Below, one piece after another: positions 1-13,374 of a stretch of DNA of 64,000 nucleotides. Each line of letters opens with the position of its first letter. Position 1 is the stretch's first letter. This DNA comes from Zygnema cylindricum (taxonomy: Eukaryota; Streptophyta; Zygnematophyceae; Zygnematales; Zygnemataceae). The notes below the pieces were generated by a model, which searched no databases, was not told the origin of the DNA, and saw only the letters and a program-made list of their open reading frames with translations. Location of the stretch: the NCBI GenBank assembly GCA_037447655.1, contig JBBHKE010003436.1, positions 1 to 64,000 on the forward strand, read 5' to 3'. A program made the translations under genes and the position numbers.

Positions 1-298
1 GAGGTCCTATGGAGGTCTCAAAGTTGCATGGGTGTGGGTTGTTGTGTGGAGCTGCGTAGGGTTGCGTACACTTGTGTGGAATCATGTGGTGTTGCATAAA
101 ATCGTATGATTGCATATAAAATTATTTCAACATGCCTAGAGTATCGTAGGGTTCTATACTATTTTGTGGAGTTCTATATGTATATAAGTGCATTAAGGTG
201 AGTGGAGTTGTGTCGAGCTGCATTGAGTTGTGTATAGTTATATAGAGTTATAGAGATATGTTTCTAGTTGCGTAAAGTTAAGTAAAGCTACATACAGT
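1..298. repeat. Degenerate GTTGCGTAG-type repeat, left flank of the copia nest
   Basis: No gene is visible. The stretch is a run of loosely repeated words such as gttgcgta, gttgtgtgg, agttatagag. The same kind of sequence resumes at 19376 on the far side of the retrotransposon nest, so this is the original host DNA that the outer element split. No long open frame. Confidence 0.7.
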
Positions 299-1305
299 TG
301 TTGAAATTACTAGATTTATAGGGTATTTTCTTGGTCTAAATAGATCAGTAAAATAGGAAAAAGAAAAGGGCGGACAGCCTGCCTCCACCTCCTCTCTCTA
401 GCCACCATACTTGTTGTAGTCACTGAAGGATAGAGAGGGTGGTTTAGCCATGGCTGTTTTAGCTCCAGAGTCAGGACTAAAGAGTGACATAAGTCACTCT
501 CAACAAAAGGTTGAGTTCGACAGGACTCGAACCTCTGACCGGCAAAGCAAGACGTAGCCGTCAGCTCTAACCGATCTTTCGTAGAAGTCCGTTACAGTAT
601 ATGAGGTGTGATATTAATTTAAAAGTTGTTTAGAGGATCTAGTCCGATTAACGAAATTACGGATAGATTGCAAAGAGATTCCTCAAATATACGGTACGAC
701 ACGTCACACACAAAACAAATGAACCGCACACTTGTTTCGACGGCACATATTGAAAGCCGATTTGGATCCGACGGCGCGTATCATTGTCGAGATCTCGAAA
801 TGGCCACTTTGACGGTTTTTAGGCGTGACGTGATCTGGCACCACATGGTGAGATAACATTGAGAGGCAAGAATCACAAGGAGCAAGAGGACGAGTGAGAC
901 GAAGACACGCGTCCATCCAATGGCCTTGCCGTACACAGGCTGTACAGAAAGTACATCGGACGTAGTACCTTTTTGTACTCGACAGTCGTGTGATTGGTTC
1001 GTACGTTAGTAGATAGGGGTTGTGACAAGGGTTTAGGACTTAGGGAATTTAGTAGGTAGGCATCTCTCTCTCTTAGAGTTTTTGTATAAACTTGGCATCT
1101 TTGCCGCCTTATAACTTATCACTTGAATGACCGTTTTCAATGTTTTTTTTGTTACGAACTCAAGGGAGTCCAAACTGCTCAGGGGTGCAGTCAGATTATC
1201 AATATGTTTGCTTGGGCAGTAGTGGTTATGGCTGAAAGTGGGTTGGTTAAAAACTACCTAGGGGCTTCCTGAATTCTACAGTCCAATGGACGACACAAAA
1301 TTGCA
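299..1305 (+). repeat. LTR 1 (5' LTR of outer copia)
   Basis: Begins TGTTGAAATTAC and ends AAAATTGCA, the TG...CA ends shared by all LTRs here. It is followed directly by a primer-binding site at 1306-1320 and gag. It contains a near-palindrome at 481-500 and a tRNA-like B box (minus strand) at 523-533. Confidence 0.85.
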
Positions 1306-1586
1306 GGTTAGGGGCTCACCCTCTAGGGTGCCTATCTTCAATGGATCTGGGTTCATCTATTAGGAAGCCATGGTCATAGGGGCTTTGTGCGAAAAACGAC
1401 AGAGAGGTATTGTTAGTGGACAAGAGAAACGTCCACCTCAGGAAACTCCACAAGGGTTTGGTGGAATAAGGTTTTCTGTAGCAGCAACTGCTGCAGCAGA
1501 GGAGGCAGATGATGGGGAAAGCACTGTGTTTGAAAAGGGGAAAGAGAAAGAAACGCCTCTTACTCATATTGCTCCTATTACCACGG
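1306..1586 (+). pseudogene. copia gag, N-terminal fragment
   Basis: This is the first part of the outer element's gag (capsid) frame. It keeps the words for 'VPIFNGSGFI' and 'MVIGALCEKRQ' typical of this family's N-terminus, but has an in-frame stop at the tryptophan/glutamate position of the FIYWEA motif. It stops dead at CACGG (1582-1586), where an LTR in the opposite orientation begins. The rest of the same gag, starting at the homologous CACGC, is found inverted next to position 6840. Confidence 0.75.
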
Positions 1587-2762
<1,176 letters not shown>

Positions 2763-4218
2763 CTCCTTTTATTTTCTAGTCTAACTTTAACTTTTCTTTC
2801 AAATCTACATTTTTTCTTACAATATTTTAACTTGGGAGAGTGCACAGGTTTGGTCAGCATGTCAGCCACCATTTCTTCATCAGACCTACACATAATATTT
2901 ACAATTTTATTTTCAACTTTTTTCCTCACAAAGCTCAATCTTATCTCTATATGCTTAACTTTGAAATGATGTTTTGGATTGGCTGCAATTGCAATGGCAG
3001 CTTGATTATCACAAAAAACTTCATGCACTCCCTCCTTCATATACCCTAGTTCTTGCAACAAAGACTTAACCCAGATCAACCCTTTCACAACAAAACAAGA
3101 GGGAATATACTCAACCTCCATAGTAGACTAAGCAACCACCATTTGTTGCTTACTGCTCCAACAACAAGCACCTTCCCCCACATACAACACATACCCAGTA
3201 GTGCATCTTCTCATAGGTGCATCCCTATAACTGGCATCACTCCAAGTAGTGATATCAGTGTGCTTCCCTCCTAAATGCAACAATAACTCTCTGGCTTCTA
3301 CCAGATATCTCATGACTCTCTTGGCTATCTCCAAATCTCTCTGCCTAGGATCGTTAAGACTCCTACTGGGGACTTCTACTGTTGCCGCTATGTCCGTCCT
3401 TGTACAATTAATAAAATAGATCAAACTTCCTACGGCCTGTCTATAAGGAATAGGTTTCATAAACTCTCTCTCCTCTGAATGAATCTGATCTCTAAGATTA
3501 TCACACTTCTTTCTAGGCTCTCATCACTTACTTCTTTCAAGTCCATGGGAATGGTAGAACTCTTTGCGTTTTCCATCTGGAATTTCTCAAGGATATTACC
3601 TATTGCTTCTTTATGAGTAAGTCTGATAATCACTTTCCCCCTGTCTCTCTCCATTTGGATTATGAAAATATATTTTGCCTCCCCTAAATCTTTCATATCA
3701 AATATGATTTTGAGATCTTTCATTAACTTGTTGATCTTTTCCAAAGACTTACTTAACACCAGTAGATCAACCATATAAATTGCAGTAAAAATAACACCAT
3801 TATTATCTTCAAACATATAGATAAAATGGTTAGAGCTGGTCCGGATATATCCTAAACCTTTGAGAAACTCATCTAGTTTCTTATTCCACTGTATGGGAGC
3901 GTGCTTCAGCCCATATAGAGACTTTATGAGCCTGCACACTTTGGTCTCTTCTCCTTCCTCCACAAACCCCTCTCGTTGCCCCATGAAAATTTCTTCGTCT
4001 AAATCACCATTAAGAAAGGCAATCTTAACATCCATCTAATCTATTTCTATTTCTTCCGATGTTGCCAGACTGAGGGGAATCCATACTGATAGGAATCGAA
4101 CAACAGGAGCAAAAGTCTCCTCATAGTCAATCCCCTCCATTTGGGTGAACCCCTTTGCTACCAATCGAGCCTTATATCTCTCAATGGTATTTTCTGGGTT
4201 TAGTTTTAATTTAAACAC
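2763..4218 (-). pseudogene. copia reverse transcriptase-RNase H, broken
   Basis: Read on the minus strand from 4218 down. It contains RT words '[13 protein letters not shown]', 'AFLNGDLDEEIF' and 'SLYGLKHAPIQWNKK', then RNase H words 'DASYRDAPMRRCTTGYV' and 'CDNQAAIAIAANPKHH'. The RT catalytic box, normally Y-V-D-D-L, reads Y-M-V-D-L, so one catalytic aspartate is lost. Stops and frame changes near 4036, 3457 and 3128 split it. The first part of the following LTR (2762 downward) lies just beyond. In the inversion model this pol is a chimera of two elements. Confidence 0.85.
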
Positions 4219-5841
4219 CCATTTACAGCCAATCGGTTTTCTGTTCAGATGACAGTGCGCTAATTCTCAAGTATTTGCTTCCATGATAGAGGCCATCTCA
4301 TCATTTATGGCTCTAATTGATTTGTCTTTCTCCAAACTATTCACTGCCTGCGAGTATGATTGAGGCTCATCTGGCTGAGATAGCTTAGTTACTTTATTAG
4401 TGGCCTATTTCTCTTGTATCATTTTGTTCCTCTTTCTCTTTCCCTCAAACTCCAAAGCCGGAATAATAGGAACTCTTGGATTTCTCCTTACTGTCTCCTC
4501 GGCTCCCCTACCCATGGAACTCGGTTCCGTTTCCTCCTCTTCCGTCTCCTCGAAGTCGATAGGAATATGTGAGGTTTAAGGTGGGTCTCGTGTATCTTGG
4601 ATCTCCCCTGAATCTGCAATCAATGTTTCACTCATGTCCCTTTCCGAAAGGACCAAGTTCTCCTCACTTTCGGACTCAAATCTAATTCTTATCTTCTTGG
4701 TATAGTTCATAGGATCAAATGACTTCCCTTCATCCATGACAACTAGGTGTTTGACCAGAATGATATCTTTCTTTGCTAAGTCATAGACTTTATATCCTTT
4801 GACATCCTCATCATATCCTACAAAGTATCCACGTTTTCCCTTAGCATCTAGTTTCCAGTTTTCCTATCATTGTCAAGACTGTAAACTTGCCTACCGAATA
4901 CTTTAAGGTGAGAGATATCTAGTTTCCTTCCAACCCATCTCTCATAAGGTGTCATTAGTTTTACGGCTGAGGTTAAGACTCTATTTTTAATGTAGTTGGC
5001 AAAGTTCACGGCTTTTGCCCAAACTCTCTTTCCTATTTTCTAATCGGCCAACATATTGTATACACTATCTCTTAGTGTTCGGTTTAACCTCTCAGCTGCC
5101 CCATTTTGTTCCGGGTTATATGGTACGGTTTTCTGGTGCTGAACTCCCTCATCTCTCAAATACTCCTCAAACTAGTTAGAGGTATATTCGCCACCCATGA
5201 TCACTCATTTTTCTCTTAATGGGGGTTCCATGCAACTTCTCACTCCAAGCTTTATATTTTTTAAAGTATTTTGGTGTTTCAAACTTTGTTTTTACGAAAT
5301 AGACTCTAGAGTATCTAGACCAATCATCGGTTATTGTCAATATAAACCTCTTCCCTCCAACTAAAGGTACTTTTGCAGGTCCACAGATATCTGTGTGGAC
5401 CTAATCTAGTACTTTCTCACCCCTATATGTGGCGGCTTTGGGAAAAGGGAGTCTGTGAGCCTTACCTTGAGCACAACCTATACAATCATCCACCATTTTA
5501 TTATCCCCAAACTGAGTGCCTTGTACTACAGCAAGCTTCTTTATTTCCCTCAGCCTATCGAAATGCCCATGCTCCAACTTCTTATGCCAAATCATCAATT
5601 TTGGAACACCAACATAGTAAGCATTCTTCTTTTCATTACTCACGTTAAGCATAAACATTCTTTGGCTACCTTTATCTGCCGTGAAATAGACTTCATCCCC
5701 ATACATAGCTGTAAAGACTCCCTTACAAGTGAAGGTATCAAACTCTTTGTCATCTAACACAGACGTAGAGACAAGATTTTTACTCTGTTGAGGAATGTAG
5801 AGTACATCTAAGAAGGTGAGTACATAAGTCTTACACTCCAC
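4219..5841 (-). pseudogene. copia integrase and linker, broken
   Basis: Minus strand. The GAG-pre-integrase zinc region is recognisable ('WHKKLEHGHFDRLREI', 'DDCIGCAQGKAHRLPFP'), followed by a heavily mutated integrase core and the acidic linker before RT. Stops are frequent between 5400 and 4219 and no long frame survives. It is a remnant of copia pol, next to the RT remnant downstream and the protease/gag remnant upstream. Confidence 0.8.
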
Positions 5842-6840
5842 TTAAACTTTAACATCTACCAACCCTACTAGATTTGTAGAAACCACTCTCCCTTCCCCAT
5901 ACTCTATCTCTATAGTAGGGATCTTTCTTAGCTTACGTTAGAGGTGTTTATCACGACACATATGTATGGATGCAGTAGAGTCGATGACCCATCCTTCCTC
6001 TCGAGCTTCACGAATATCTCCGAGAGCACACTTCTGTTTTCGAGGGATCTCTTTCTCCTCCAGACTCTCGTCAAGAAGAAGCTCCCCATCCTCCTCCTCA
6101 GAGGACTCGTCCTCGGTTTCTCCTTTCACTTTAGTGACCATAAGTGCCTTCTTTTTCCCTTTGGAAGAACCCCCTCCACAATTCTCTTGAAGCCTCAGCT
6201 CCGACAGCTTGACACAATCCGATATGAAGTGTCTCGGCTTTTTGCAAGAATGACAAAGACCATTTCGGGGCCTCAGTCCTCCAAACTGATCTCTCTCTTC
6301 TTTGAATGGTTTCTTTGGATCCTTCCCCCATTGGTTTCCTCCTTCAGCTAGAGCATGGATGATTTTCCCCCCCTCCTAATCCTAATTGTGTTCTCCAGCA
6401 CAAGTATCATCTGGACCACTGTGTTCCACTTCGATGAGCTGTCCGTCATTTCCTTTACTCGATAAACTATGTTTTCATACTCGTCGGGAAACTTCATGAT
6501 GAGAGTGTTAACATTCATCTTCGTTATATCTGACCACCCGACACTCTCCATCTCCATATACAAACAAGAGAGATCATAACAATAGTCTAACATCTTTCCC
6601 CCTTTGTAAGTATAATTTCTTAACATTTGTTCAGCCAACTGGAGCTTTTAAACAGTAACAGCTCTATAGATTTCCACCAAACTCACCCAAAACTCCTCAA
6701 CCTTGTAAATGTGAAGGTGGGGGGTTGCCTTAGCCTGGATGAGGTGTCTTAGAATGAAAATATTTGGCAGCCATGTTGATGTCTTCCACCGTTTGGTATC
6801 GTTCTCCGCGGTCTACACGACCACCACTTTGGGTGGCGTG
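5842..6840 (-). pseudogene. copia gag (C-terminal part) and protease start, broken
   Basis: Minus strand. Gag words 'LRNYTYKGGKMLDYCYDLSC' are followed by a basic region and the protease motif 'WVIDSTASIHMCRDKHL' (the usual D-S-G is D-S-T). The gag ends abruptly at 6836-6840 (GCGTG, i.e. CACGC on the coding strand), exactly where LTR 3 begins. The missing N-terminal part of a gag is at 1306-1586 in the opposite orientation and ends with the same site. Confidence 0.8.
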
Positions 6841-7843
6841 TGTTTAAATCACTAGGGTTATAGAGTATATTCTAGGTCTGAATAGTTTAGTAGGAAAAGA
6901 AAGAAAAAGCACTAGCAGTCTGCCTCCACCTCTTTTCTTTACCCCCCATACTTAATGTAGTCACTGAAGGAGAGAGAGAGTAGTGGAGCCATGGCTGCCT
7001 CAGCTCTTTAGGCAGGACTAAAGAGTGACTTAAGTCACTCTCCACAAAAGGTTGAGACCGGCAAGACTCGAACCTCAGACCCGCAAAGCGCGGCGTAACT
7101 GTCAGCTCTAACCATTCTGTCGTAGAAGTCTGTTAAGATTCCTAATGTTAGATAACTATTTAAGTTGTGGTATGGTCTTGAAACCGATTAACTAAATTAT
7201 GGACGAATGAACATAGAACTAGTTAATATTCAGTGAGAACGTCATTTCGCACGAAACAAATGAAGCGAACATTTGTTTCAACGGCTAACATTCAATATCG
7301 GATTTAATCCCACGACATATATCGTTGCCAAGATCCTGGAATGGTCACTTTGGCGTTTGTGTACATGGCATGACTTGGTGCCACGCAGAGGGATAACATT
7401 TGGTTGTAGGAATTTCAAGGAACGTACACACAAGGAGAAGGCTGACACGCCTCCACTTAGTGGCCTTGTCGTACACTGGTCGTATAGCAAGGTCATCGGT
7501 CGTAGTACATTTCTATACGGTACAATTATTTTATTGGTTTGTACTGCAGTAGATAGGGATTGTGAGAGGGGTTAGATCTTCACATCCTTTTCGACAGTCA
7601 CCACTCTCTTTGAGAGTTTTGTAGAAATTGGCATTTTTGCCACCTCATAACTTATCAAATGGTTGGTCGTTTTTAAGGGTTTTTTTTTGCTACCGACCCA
7701 AAAGAGTCCAAGCTGCAGAGGCGTGCAGTCAGACTGCCAATTTGCCCTCTTGGGCAGCAGTGGTTAAGGCTGAAAGTGGGTTAGTTAATAGCTATCTAGA
7801 TGCTTCCTATATTTTGTAGTCCAATGGAGGACACATAATTGCA
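6841..7843 (+). repeat. LTR 3 (plus orientation; partner of LTR 2)
   Basis: Begins TGTTTAAATCAC and ends ATAATTGCA, followed by a degraded primer-binding site and gag in plus orientation. It pairs with LTR 2 at 1587-2762 by shared private variants, although the two now point in opposite directions. It has the perfect palindrome AGAGTGACTTAAGTCACTCT at 7022-7041 and a tRNA-like B box at 7063-7074 (minus strand). Confidence 0.8.
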
Positions 7844-8992
7844 AGTTATCGGCACTCCCTCTAGGGTGCGCACTTTCAATGGATCTGGGTTCATCTATTG
7901 GGAAGCAATGATGATGTTGGCTTTGTGAGAAAAACGATACTTAGTGGAAAAGTGAAATGTCCACCTCAATGAACTACACCAAGGTTTGGTGGAATAAGGT
8001 ATTATACAGCATCCTGTGCTGCAGTAGAAGAGGCAGATGATGGGGAGAGCATGTGTCCGAAAAAGGGAAAGAGAAAGAGACGCCTCTTAATCCTATTGCT
8101 CTTATTACCACGGCACCAAGAGCGGCGATCGTGAGGCCCGCGGAGAACGACACCCAAACGTGGGAAGACATCAACATGGCTGCCAAAAAATTCATTTTAA
8201 GACACCTCACTCAGGCTAAAGCAACCCCCCACCTTCACATTTACAATGCTGAGGAGTTATAGGTGAGTTTGGTGGATATCTATAGAGCTCCTACTGTTTA
8301 AAAGCTCCAGTTGGCTGAACAAAAGTTAGGAAATTATACTTAAAAAATGGGAAAGATGTTAGACTATTGTTATGATCTCTCTTGTTTGCATATAGAGATG
8401 GAGAGTGCAGGGTGGACAGATACAAAGAAGATGAAAGTTAATACTCTCATCATGAAGTTTCCCGACGAGTATGAAAACATAGTTTAACGAGTACAGAAAA
8501 TGACTGACAGCTCATGGAAGTGGAACACAGTGGTCCGGATGATACTTCTGCTGGAGAACACAATTAAGATTAGCAGAGGAGGAAAGAGCATCCATGCTCT
8601 AGCTGAATGAGGAAACCAATGGGGGAAGGATCCAAAGAAACCATTCAAAGAAAAGAGAGATCATTTTGGAGGACGGAGGCCCCGAAATGGTCTTTGTCAT
8701 TTTTGCAAAAAGCCGAGACACTTTATAGCAGATTGTGTCAAGCTGTCGGGGCTGAGGCTTCAAGAGATTTCTGGAGGGGATTCTTCCGAAGGGAAGAAGA
8801 AGGCACTTATGGTCACTAAAGTGAAAGGAGAAACCGAGGACAAGTCGTTTGAGGTTGAGGATGGGGAGCTTCTTCTTGACGAAAGTCTGGAGGAGAAAGA
8901 GATCCCTTGTAAACAAAAGTGTGCTCTCGGAGCAATTTGGGAATCTCTACAAGAACGATGGATCATCGACTCTACTGCATCCATACATATGT
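7844..8992 (+). pseudogene. copia gag and start of protease, interrupted
   Basis: Plus strand gag downstream of LTR 3, with several stops and frame changes. Recognisable pieces include 'APRAAIVRPAENDTQTW', a capsid region, and the protease start 'WIIDSTASIHM' ending at 8990. The frame is then cut by the copia at 8993-15341 and resumes at about 15342 ('LFTKLRKIPI'). About 18 bp of host sequence plus the LTR tip are missing at the right junction, so the insertion site has suffered a small deletion. Confidence 0.8.
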
Positions 8993-9998
8993 TGCAATTC
9001 TGTGTCCTCCATTGGACTACAGAATACAAGAAGCCTCTAGATATTATTTAACTAACCCACTTCAAGCCACAACCACAGCTGCCCAAGAAGGCAAACTAAC
9101 AATTTGACTGTTCCCGTGTGTAGTCTGGACTCTCTAAGTCCGTAGCAAAAAAAATCACTGAAAACGGACAACCAGCCGATAAGTTTTGAGTCGGCAAAAA
9201 TGCCAAGTTTATAAAAATTCTCAAAGGGAGAGAGGTACCTATCTACCAAATTCTCTAAGTCCGAATTCCCGTTCACAACCCCTATCTATTGAAGTACGAA
9301 CAAATCATATCACTGTAGGGTACAGAAAAAGTACTATGGCCGATGTACTTTTTGTACGGCCTATGTACGACAATCCTATTGAGTGGACGCGTGTCCACTT
9401 TTAACTTGTCCTTATGTTCGCCGAAATTCCTGCGACCAAATGTCATCTTTCCACGTGTCGCCTTGTCATGCCATGTCCATAAACGCCAAAGTGACCATTC
9501 CCCGATCTCAGCAGTGATATACGTCGTCGGATTAAATCTGACATTAAATGTCCGCTGTCAAAACAAATGTCCGATTCATTTGTTTTCGTGCGAGATAATG
9601 TTCGCACTATATAATATTGGTTATATGTTTCTCCGTTTGTCATTCCGTTAATCGAATTCATGGTCGTAATACTGTATAAATATATATCAAACCCAATGTA
9701 TTCTAACCGACTTCTACGACAGACTAGCTAGAGCTAACGGCTACGCCGCGCTCTACCGGTCGGAGGTTCGAGTCCTGCCAGACTCAACCTTTTGTTGAGA
9801 GTTACATAAGTCACTCCTTAGCCGTGCCTGCTTAAGCTAGGACAGCCATGGCTCAGCCACCCTCTCTATCCCTCAGTGACTATGACAAGTATGGTGGGTA
9901 GAGAGAGGTGGTGGAGGCAGGCTGTCTGCTTTTTTCTTTCTTCTATTTGTACTAGATTTAGACCTAGAAAATACCATATAAAACTAATGATTTCAACA
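8993..9998 (-). repeat. 3' LTR of nested copia
   Basis: 1006 bp, TGCAATTCTG at the low end and TTTCAACA at the high end. It carries the tRNA-like module at about 9718-9790 with a perfect B-box match GGTTCGAGTCC at 9765-9775 on the plus strand, i.e. antisense to the element. Confidence 0.88.
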
Positions 9999-12090
9999 CT
10001 CCCCTCATTTTCTAGTCTAATTATAATTTTAATCCACACTTTTCTCTACAATATTTTAACTTGGAAGAAGGCACCGGTTTTGTCATCATATCAGCTACCA
10101 TTTCCTTATCTGATCTATATACAAGATTCACTATTTTATTCTCAACTTTTTCGCTTACAAAACTTAATCTTATGGACATATGTTTAGCCTTAAAATGATG
10201 CTTTGGATTAGTAGAAACTAATGGTTTTATTAGTATTTTCTAGGTCTGAAAAGAAATATAGAAGTCGAGGCAGTCTATCTCTAACTTCTCTCTCCAACTC
10301 TCAAACTTGTCGCAGTCACTGAGAAATTGGAGAGGAACAAGAGGCCATGTACTCAGCCTCCATAGTAGACTGAGCCACCACCTTTTGTTGCTTACTGCTC
10401 AAACAGCAAGCACCTTCCCCCACATACAACACATACCCAGAAGTGCATCTTCTCACAAGTGCGTTCCCATAACTGGCATCACTCCAAGTAATGATGTCAG
10501 TGTGCTCCCCTCCCAAATGCAACCATAACTCTCTAGTTCCTACCAAATATCTCATGACTCTCTTGGCTGTCCCCTAGTCTCTCCTCCTAGGATCATTAAA
10601 ACTCCTACTGAGTACTTCAACTGTTGTTGCTATGTCTTGCCTGGTACAATTCATGAAATAGATTAAACTTCCTACAACCTGTCTATAAGGGATAGACTTC
10701 ATAAATTCTCTCTCCTCTAGACTCATCTAATCATCTAAGATCATCACTCCTCCTTCTACACTCCCATCACTTACTTTTTTCAAGTCCATGGGAGTGGTAC
10801 AACTGTTAGCATTTTCCATTGGAATTTCTCAAGCATATTACGTATTGCTTCTTTCTGAGTTAGTCTGATAATCTTCTTCCCCCTATCTCTCTCCATTTGA
10901 ATCCCCAAAATATATCTTTCCTCCCCTAAATCCTTCATATAAAATCTGCTTCAAAGATCTTTCTTTAACTTATTGATTTTTTCCAAAGATTTACTCAACA
11001 CAAGCAGATCATCGACATAAACTGCAATAAAAATAACAACATTCTCATCTTCAAACTTATCGATAGAATGGTCAGAGCTGATACGGATATTTCGCAGACT
11101 TGTGGGAAACTCATCTAGTTTCTTATTCAACTGTCCGGGAGCCTACTTCAGTCCATATAAAGACTTTATGAGCCTGCTGACTTTGCTCTCTTCTCCTTCG
11201 TCCACGAACCCCTTGGGTTGCCTCATGAAGGTTTCTTCCTCTAACTCACCATTACGAAAAGCAGTCTTAATGTCCATCTGGTGTATTTCCATGTCTTCTG
11301 CTGCTGCCAGACTGAGAAGAATCCTTACTGATGGGATCGAACAACCGGAGCAAAGGTATTCTCATAGTCAATCCCCTCCTTTTGGGTGAACCATTTTGTT
11401 ACCAATCGAGCTTTATATCTCTCAATGGTATTATCTGGGTTCAGTTTTAATTTAAATACCCATTTACACCCAATAGGTTTTCTATCTGGAGGAGAATCCG
11501 CTAATTCCTAAGTATTTGCTTCCATGATAGCGGCCATCTCATCATTTATGGCTCTAATCCATCTTTCTTTCTCCGGACTATTCACTGCCTCCGAGTAAGA
11601 CAGAGGCTCATCTGGGTGAGATAGCTAAGTTACCTTATGAGCGGCCTATTTTTTCTGTATCCTTTTGCTGCTCCTTCTCCCTCCCTCAAACTCCGAAGCT
11701 GGAATGGATGGAAGTCTTGGATTTCACCCTACTGTCGAATCAGCTTCCTCTGTCCATAGAAGCCGGTTCTGGTCCCACGTCTTGTATCTCCTCGAAGTCC
11801 ATAGGGGTATGTGAGATTTCTGGTGAGTCTCGTGTATCTCAGATCTCCCTTGAATGTGTAATCATGGTTTCACTTATGTCCCTTTCGGGAATGACCGAGT
11901 TCTCTTCGCTTTCAGACTCAAATCTGATCGTTATCTTCTTTGTATATTTGAAGGGTCAAATGACTTCCCTTCATCCATGACAACTAAGTGTTTGACCAGA
12001 ATGATATCTTTCTTTGCTAAGTCATAGACTCTATATCCATTAACATCCTCATCATATCCCACAAAGTAACAGGTTTTCCCTTAAAATCTA
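9999..12090 (-). pseudogene. copia reverse transcriptase-RNase H, broken, with LTR-derived patch
   Basis: Minus strand RT and RNase H region with many stops. RNase H words 'WSDASYGNALVRRCTSGYV' survive near 10440-10480. Between about 10208 and 10335 the expected RNase H segment, including the C-D-N-Q-A-A box, is missing. It is replaced by roughly 125 bp that resemble the first part of this family's LTR (U3) in reversed orientation. RT catalytic and palm regions upstream are riddled with frame changes. Clearly non-functional. Confidence 0.8.
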
Positions 12091-12094
12091 GTTT

Positions 12095-12898
12095 CTAGTT
12101 TTTCCTATCCGTGTCAAGACTGTAAACTTGGCTACCAAATACTTTAAGGTGTGAGATATCGGGTTTCCTTCCAACCCATCTCTCATAAGGTGTCACTCCC
12201 TTTACAGCTGAGGTAAGGACTCTATTCTTACTGTAGCTGGCACAGTTCATTGCTTCTACCCAAAATCTCTTTCCTATTTTCTTGTCGGCCAACATACTGC
12301 ATACACTATCTCCTAGTGTTCGATTCAACCTCTAAGCTACTCCATTTTTTTCCGGGTTATAAGGTAAAATTTTCTGGTGCTGCACTCCCTCATCTCTCAA
12401 ATATTGCTCAAACTGGTTAGAGGTATATTCCCCCCCATTATCACTTCTTATCCTCTTAATAGGGGTTTCATGCAACTTCTCACTCCAGGCTTTATATTCT
12501 TTGAAGTAAGTTGATGCTTCAGACTTTGTTTTTAGAAAGTAGACTCTAGAGTATCTAGACCAATCATCAGTTATTCTCATCATAAACCTCTTTCCTCCAA
12601 CTGAATGTACTTTTACAGGTCCCCACATATCTGTTTGGACCAAATCTAATACTTTCTCACCTCTATATGTGGCGGCTTTGGGAAAGGGAAGTCTGTGAGC
12701 CTTACCTTGAGCACAACCACTACAATCATCCATCATTTCATTATCCCCAAATTGCATGCCTTCTACTACCACAAGCTTTTTAATTTCCTTTAACCTATCA
12801 AATTGCACATGTCTCAACCGCTTATGCCAAATCATCAACTTAGGAACACCAACGTAGTAAGCATTATTCTTTTCATTACTTAGGTTAAGCATAAACAT
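12095..12898 (-). pseudogene. copia integrase region, nearly open
   Basis: Minus strand. From 12898 the frame reads the pre-integrase zinc ligands ('WHKRLRHVQFDRL', 'DDCSGCAQGKAH'), then the integrase core with 'DLVQTDMWGPVKV', 'FMMRITDDWSRYSRVYF' and 'IRSDNGGEYTS', the first two catalytic aspartates in good context. It stops at 12332 near the DDE glutamate ('PEKNGVA'), then resumes in frame at 12328 ('MNRTLGDSV'). One stop thus divides an otherwise long integrase frame. Confidence 0.85.
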
Positions 12899-13374
12899 TC
12901 CTTGGCTACCCTTATCTGCCGTGAAGTAAACTTCATCCCCATACTTAGCTGTAAAGACTCCTTTTCTAGTGAATGTATCAAACTCTTTGTCATCTATTAC
13001 AGACGTAGAGACAAGATTTTACTCAGCGGAGGAATGTAGAGTACATCTGAGAATGTAAGTATAGAAGTCTTACCCTCCACTAAGACTTTTAGATCCACTG
13101 ATCCCACCAGATCCGTAGTAACCTCTCCCATCCCCATACTCTATCTCTACTCAAGGATCTTTCTTAACTTAGTGAAGAGTTTCTTATCACGACACATATG
13201 CATGGATGTACCTGAGTCGATGATCCATCGTTCCTGTGGGGCTTCCCGAATTGCTCCAAGGGCACACTTCTGTCTCCATGGGATCTCATTCTCCTCTAAA
13301 CTCTCGTCTAGAAGGAGCTCCCGATCCTCCTCAGATGACTGATCCTCGGTTTCTCCTGTCACTTTTGTCACCAC
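12899..13374 (-). pseudogene. copia protease and spacer
   Basis: Minus strand. 13374-13147 encodes an acidic spacer and the aspartic protease active-site motif 'WIIDSGTSMHMCRDKKLF', with the catalytic D-S-G intact, unlike the other copies here (D-S-T). The frame then stops before the pre-integrase domain. The upstream end overlaps the gag zinc-knuckle frame, indicating a frameshift between gag and protease or a single broken polyprotein. Confidence 0.75.

Noticed and set aside
504-580. Functional tRNA gene inside the LTR
   Set aside because: Only the D-arm end and T-arm regions look like tRNA; there is no pairing acceptor stem or clear anticodon arm, so it is treated as a tRNA-derived module.
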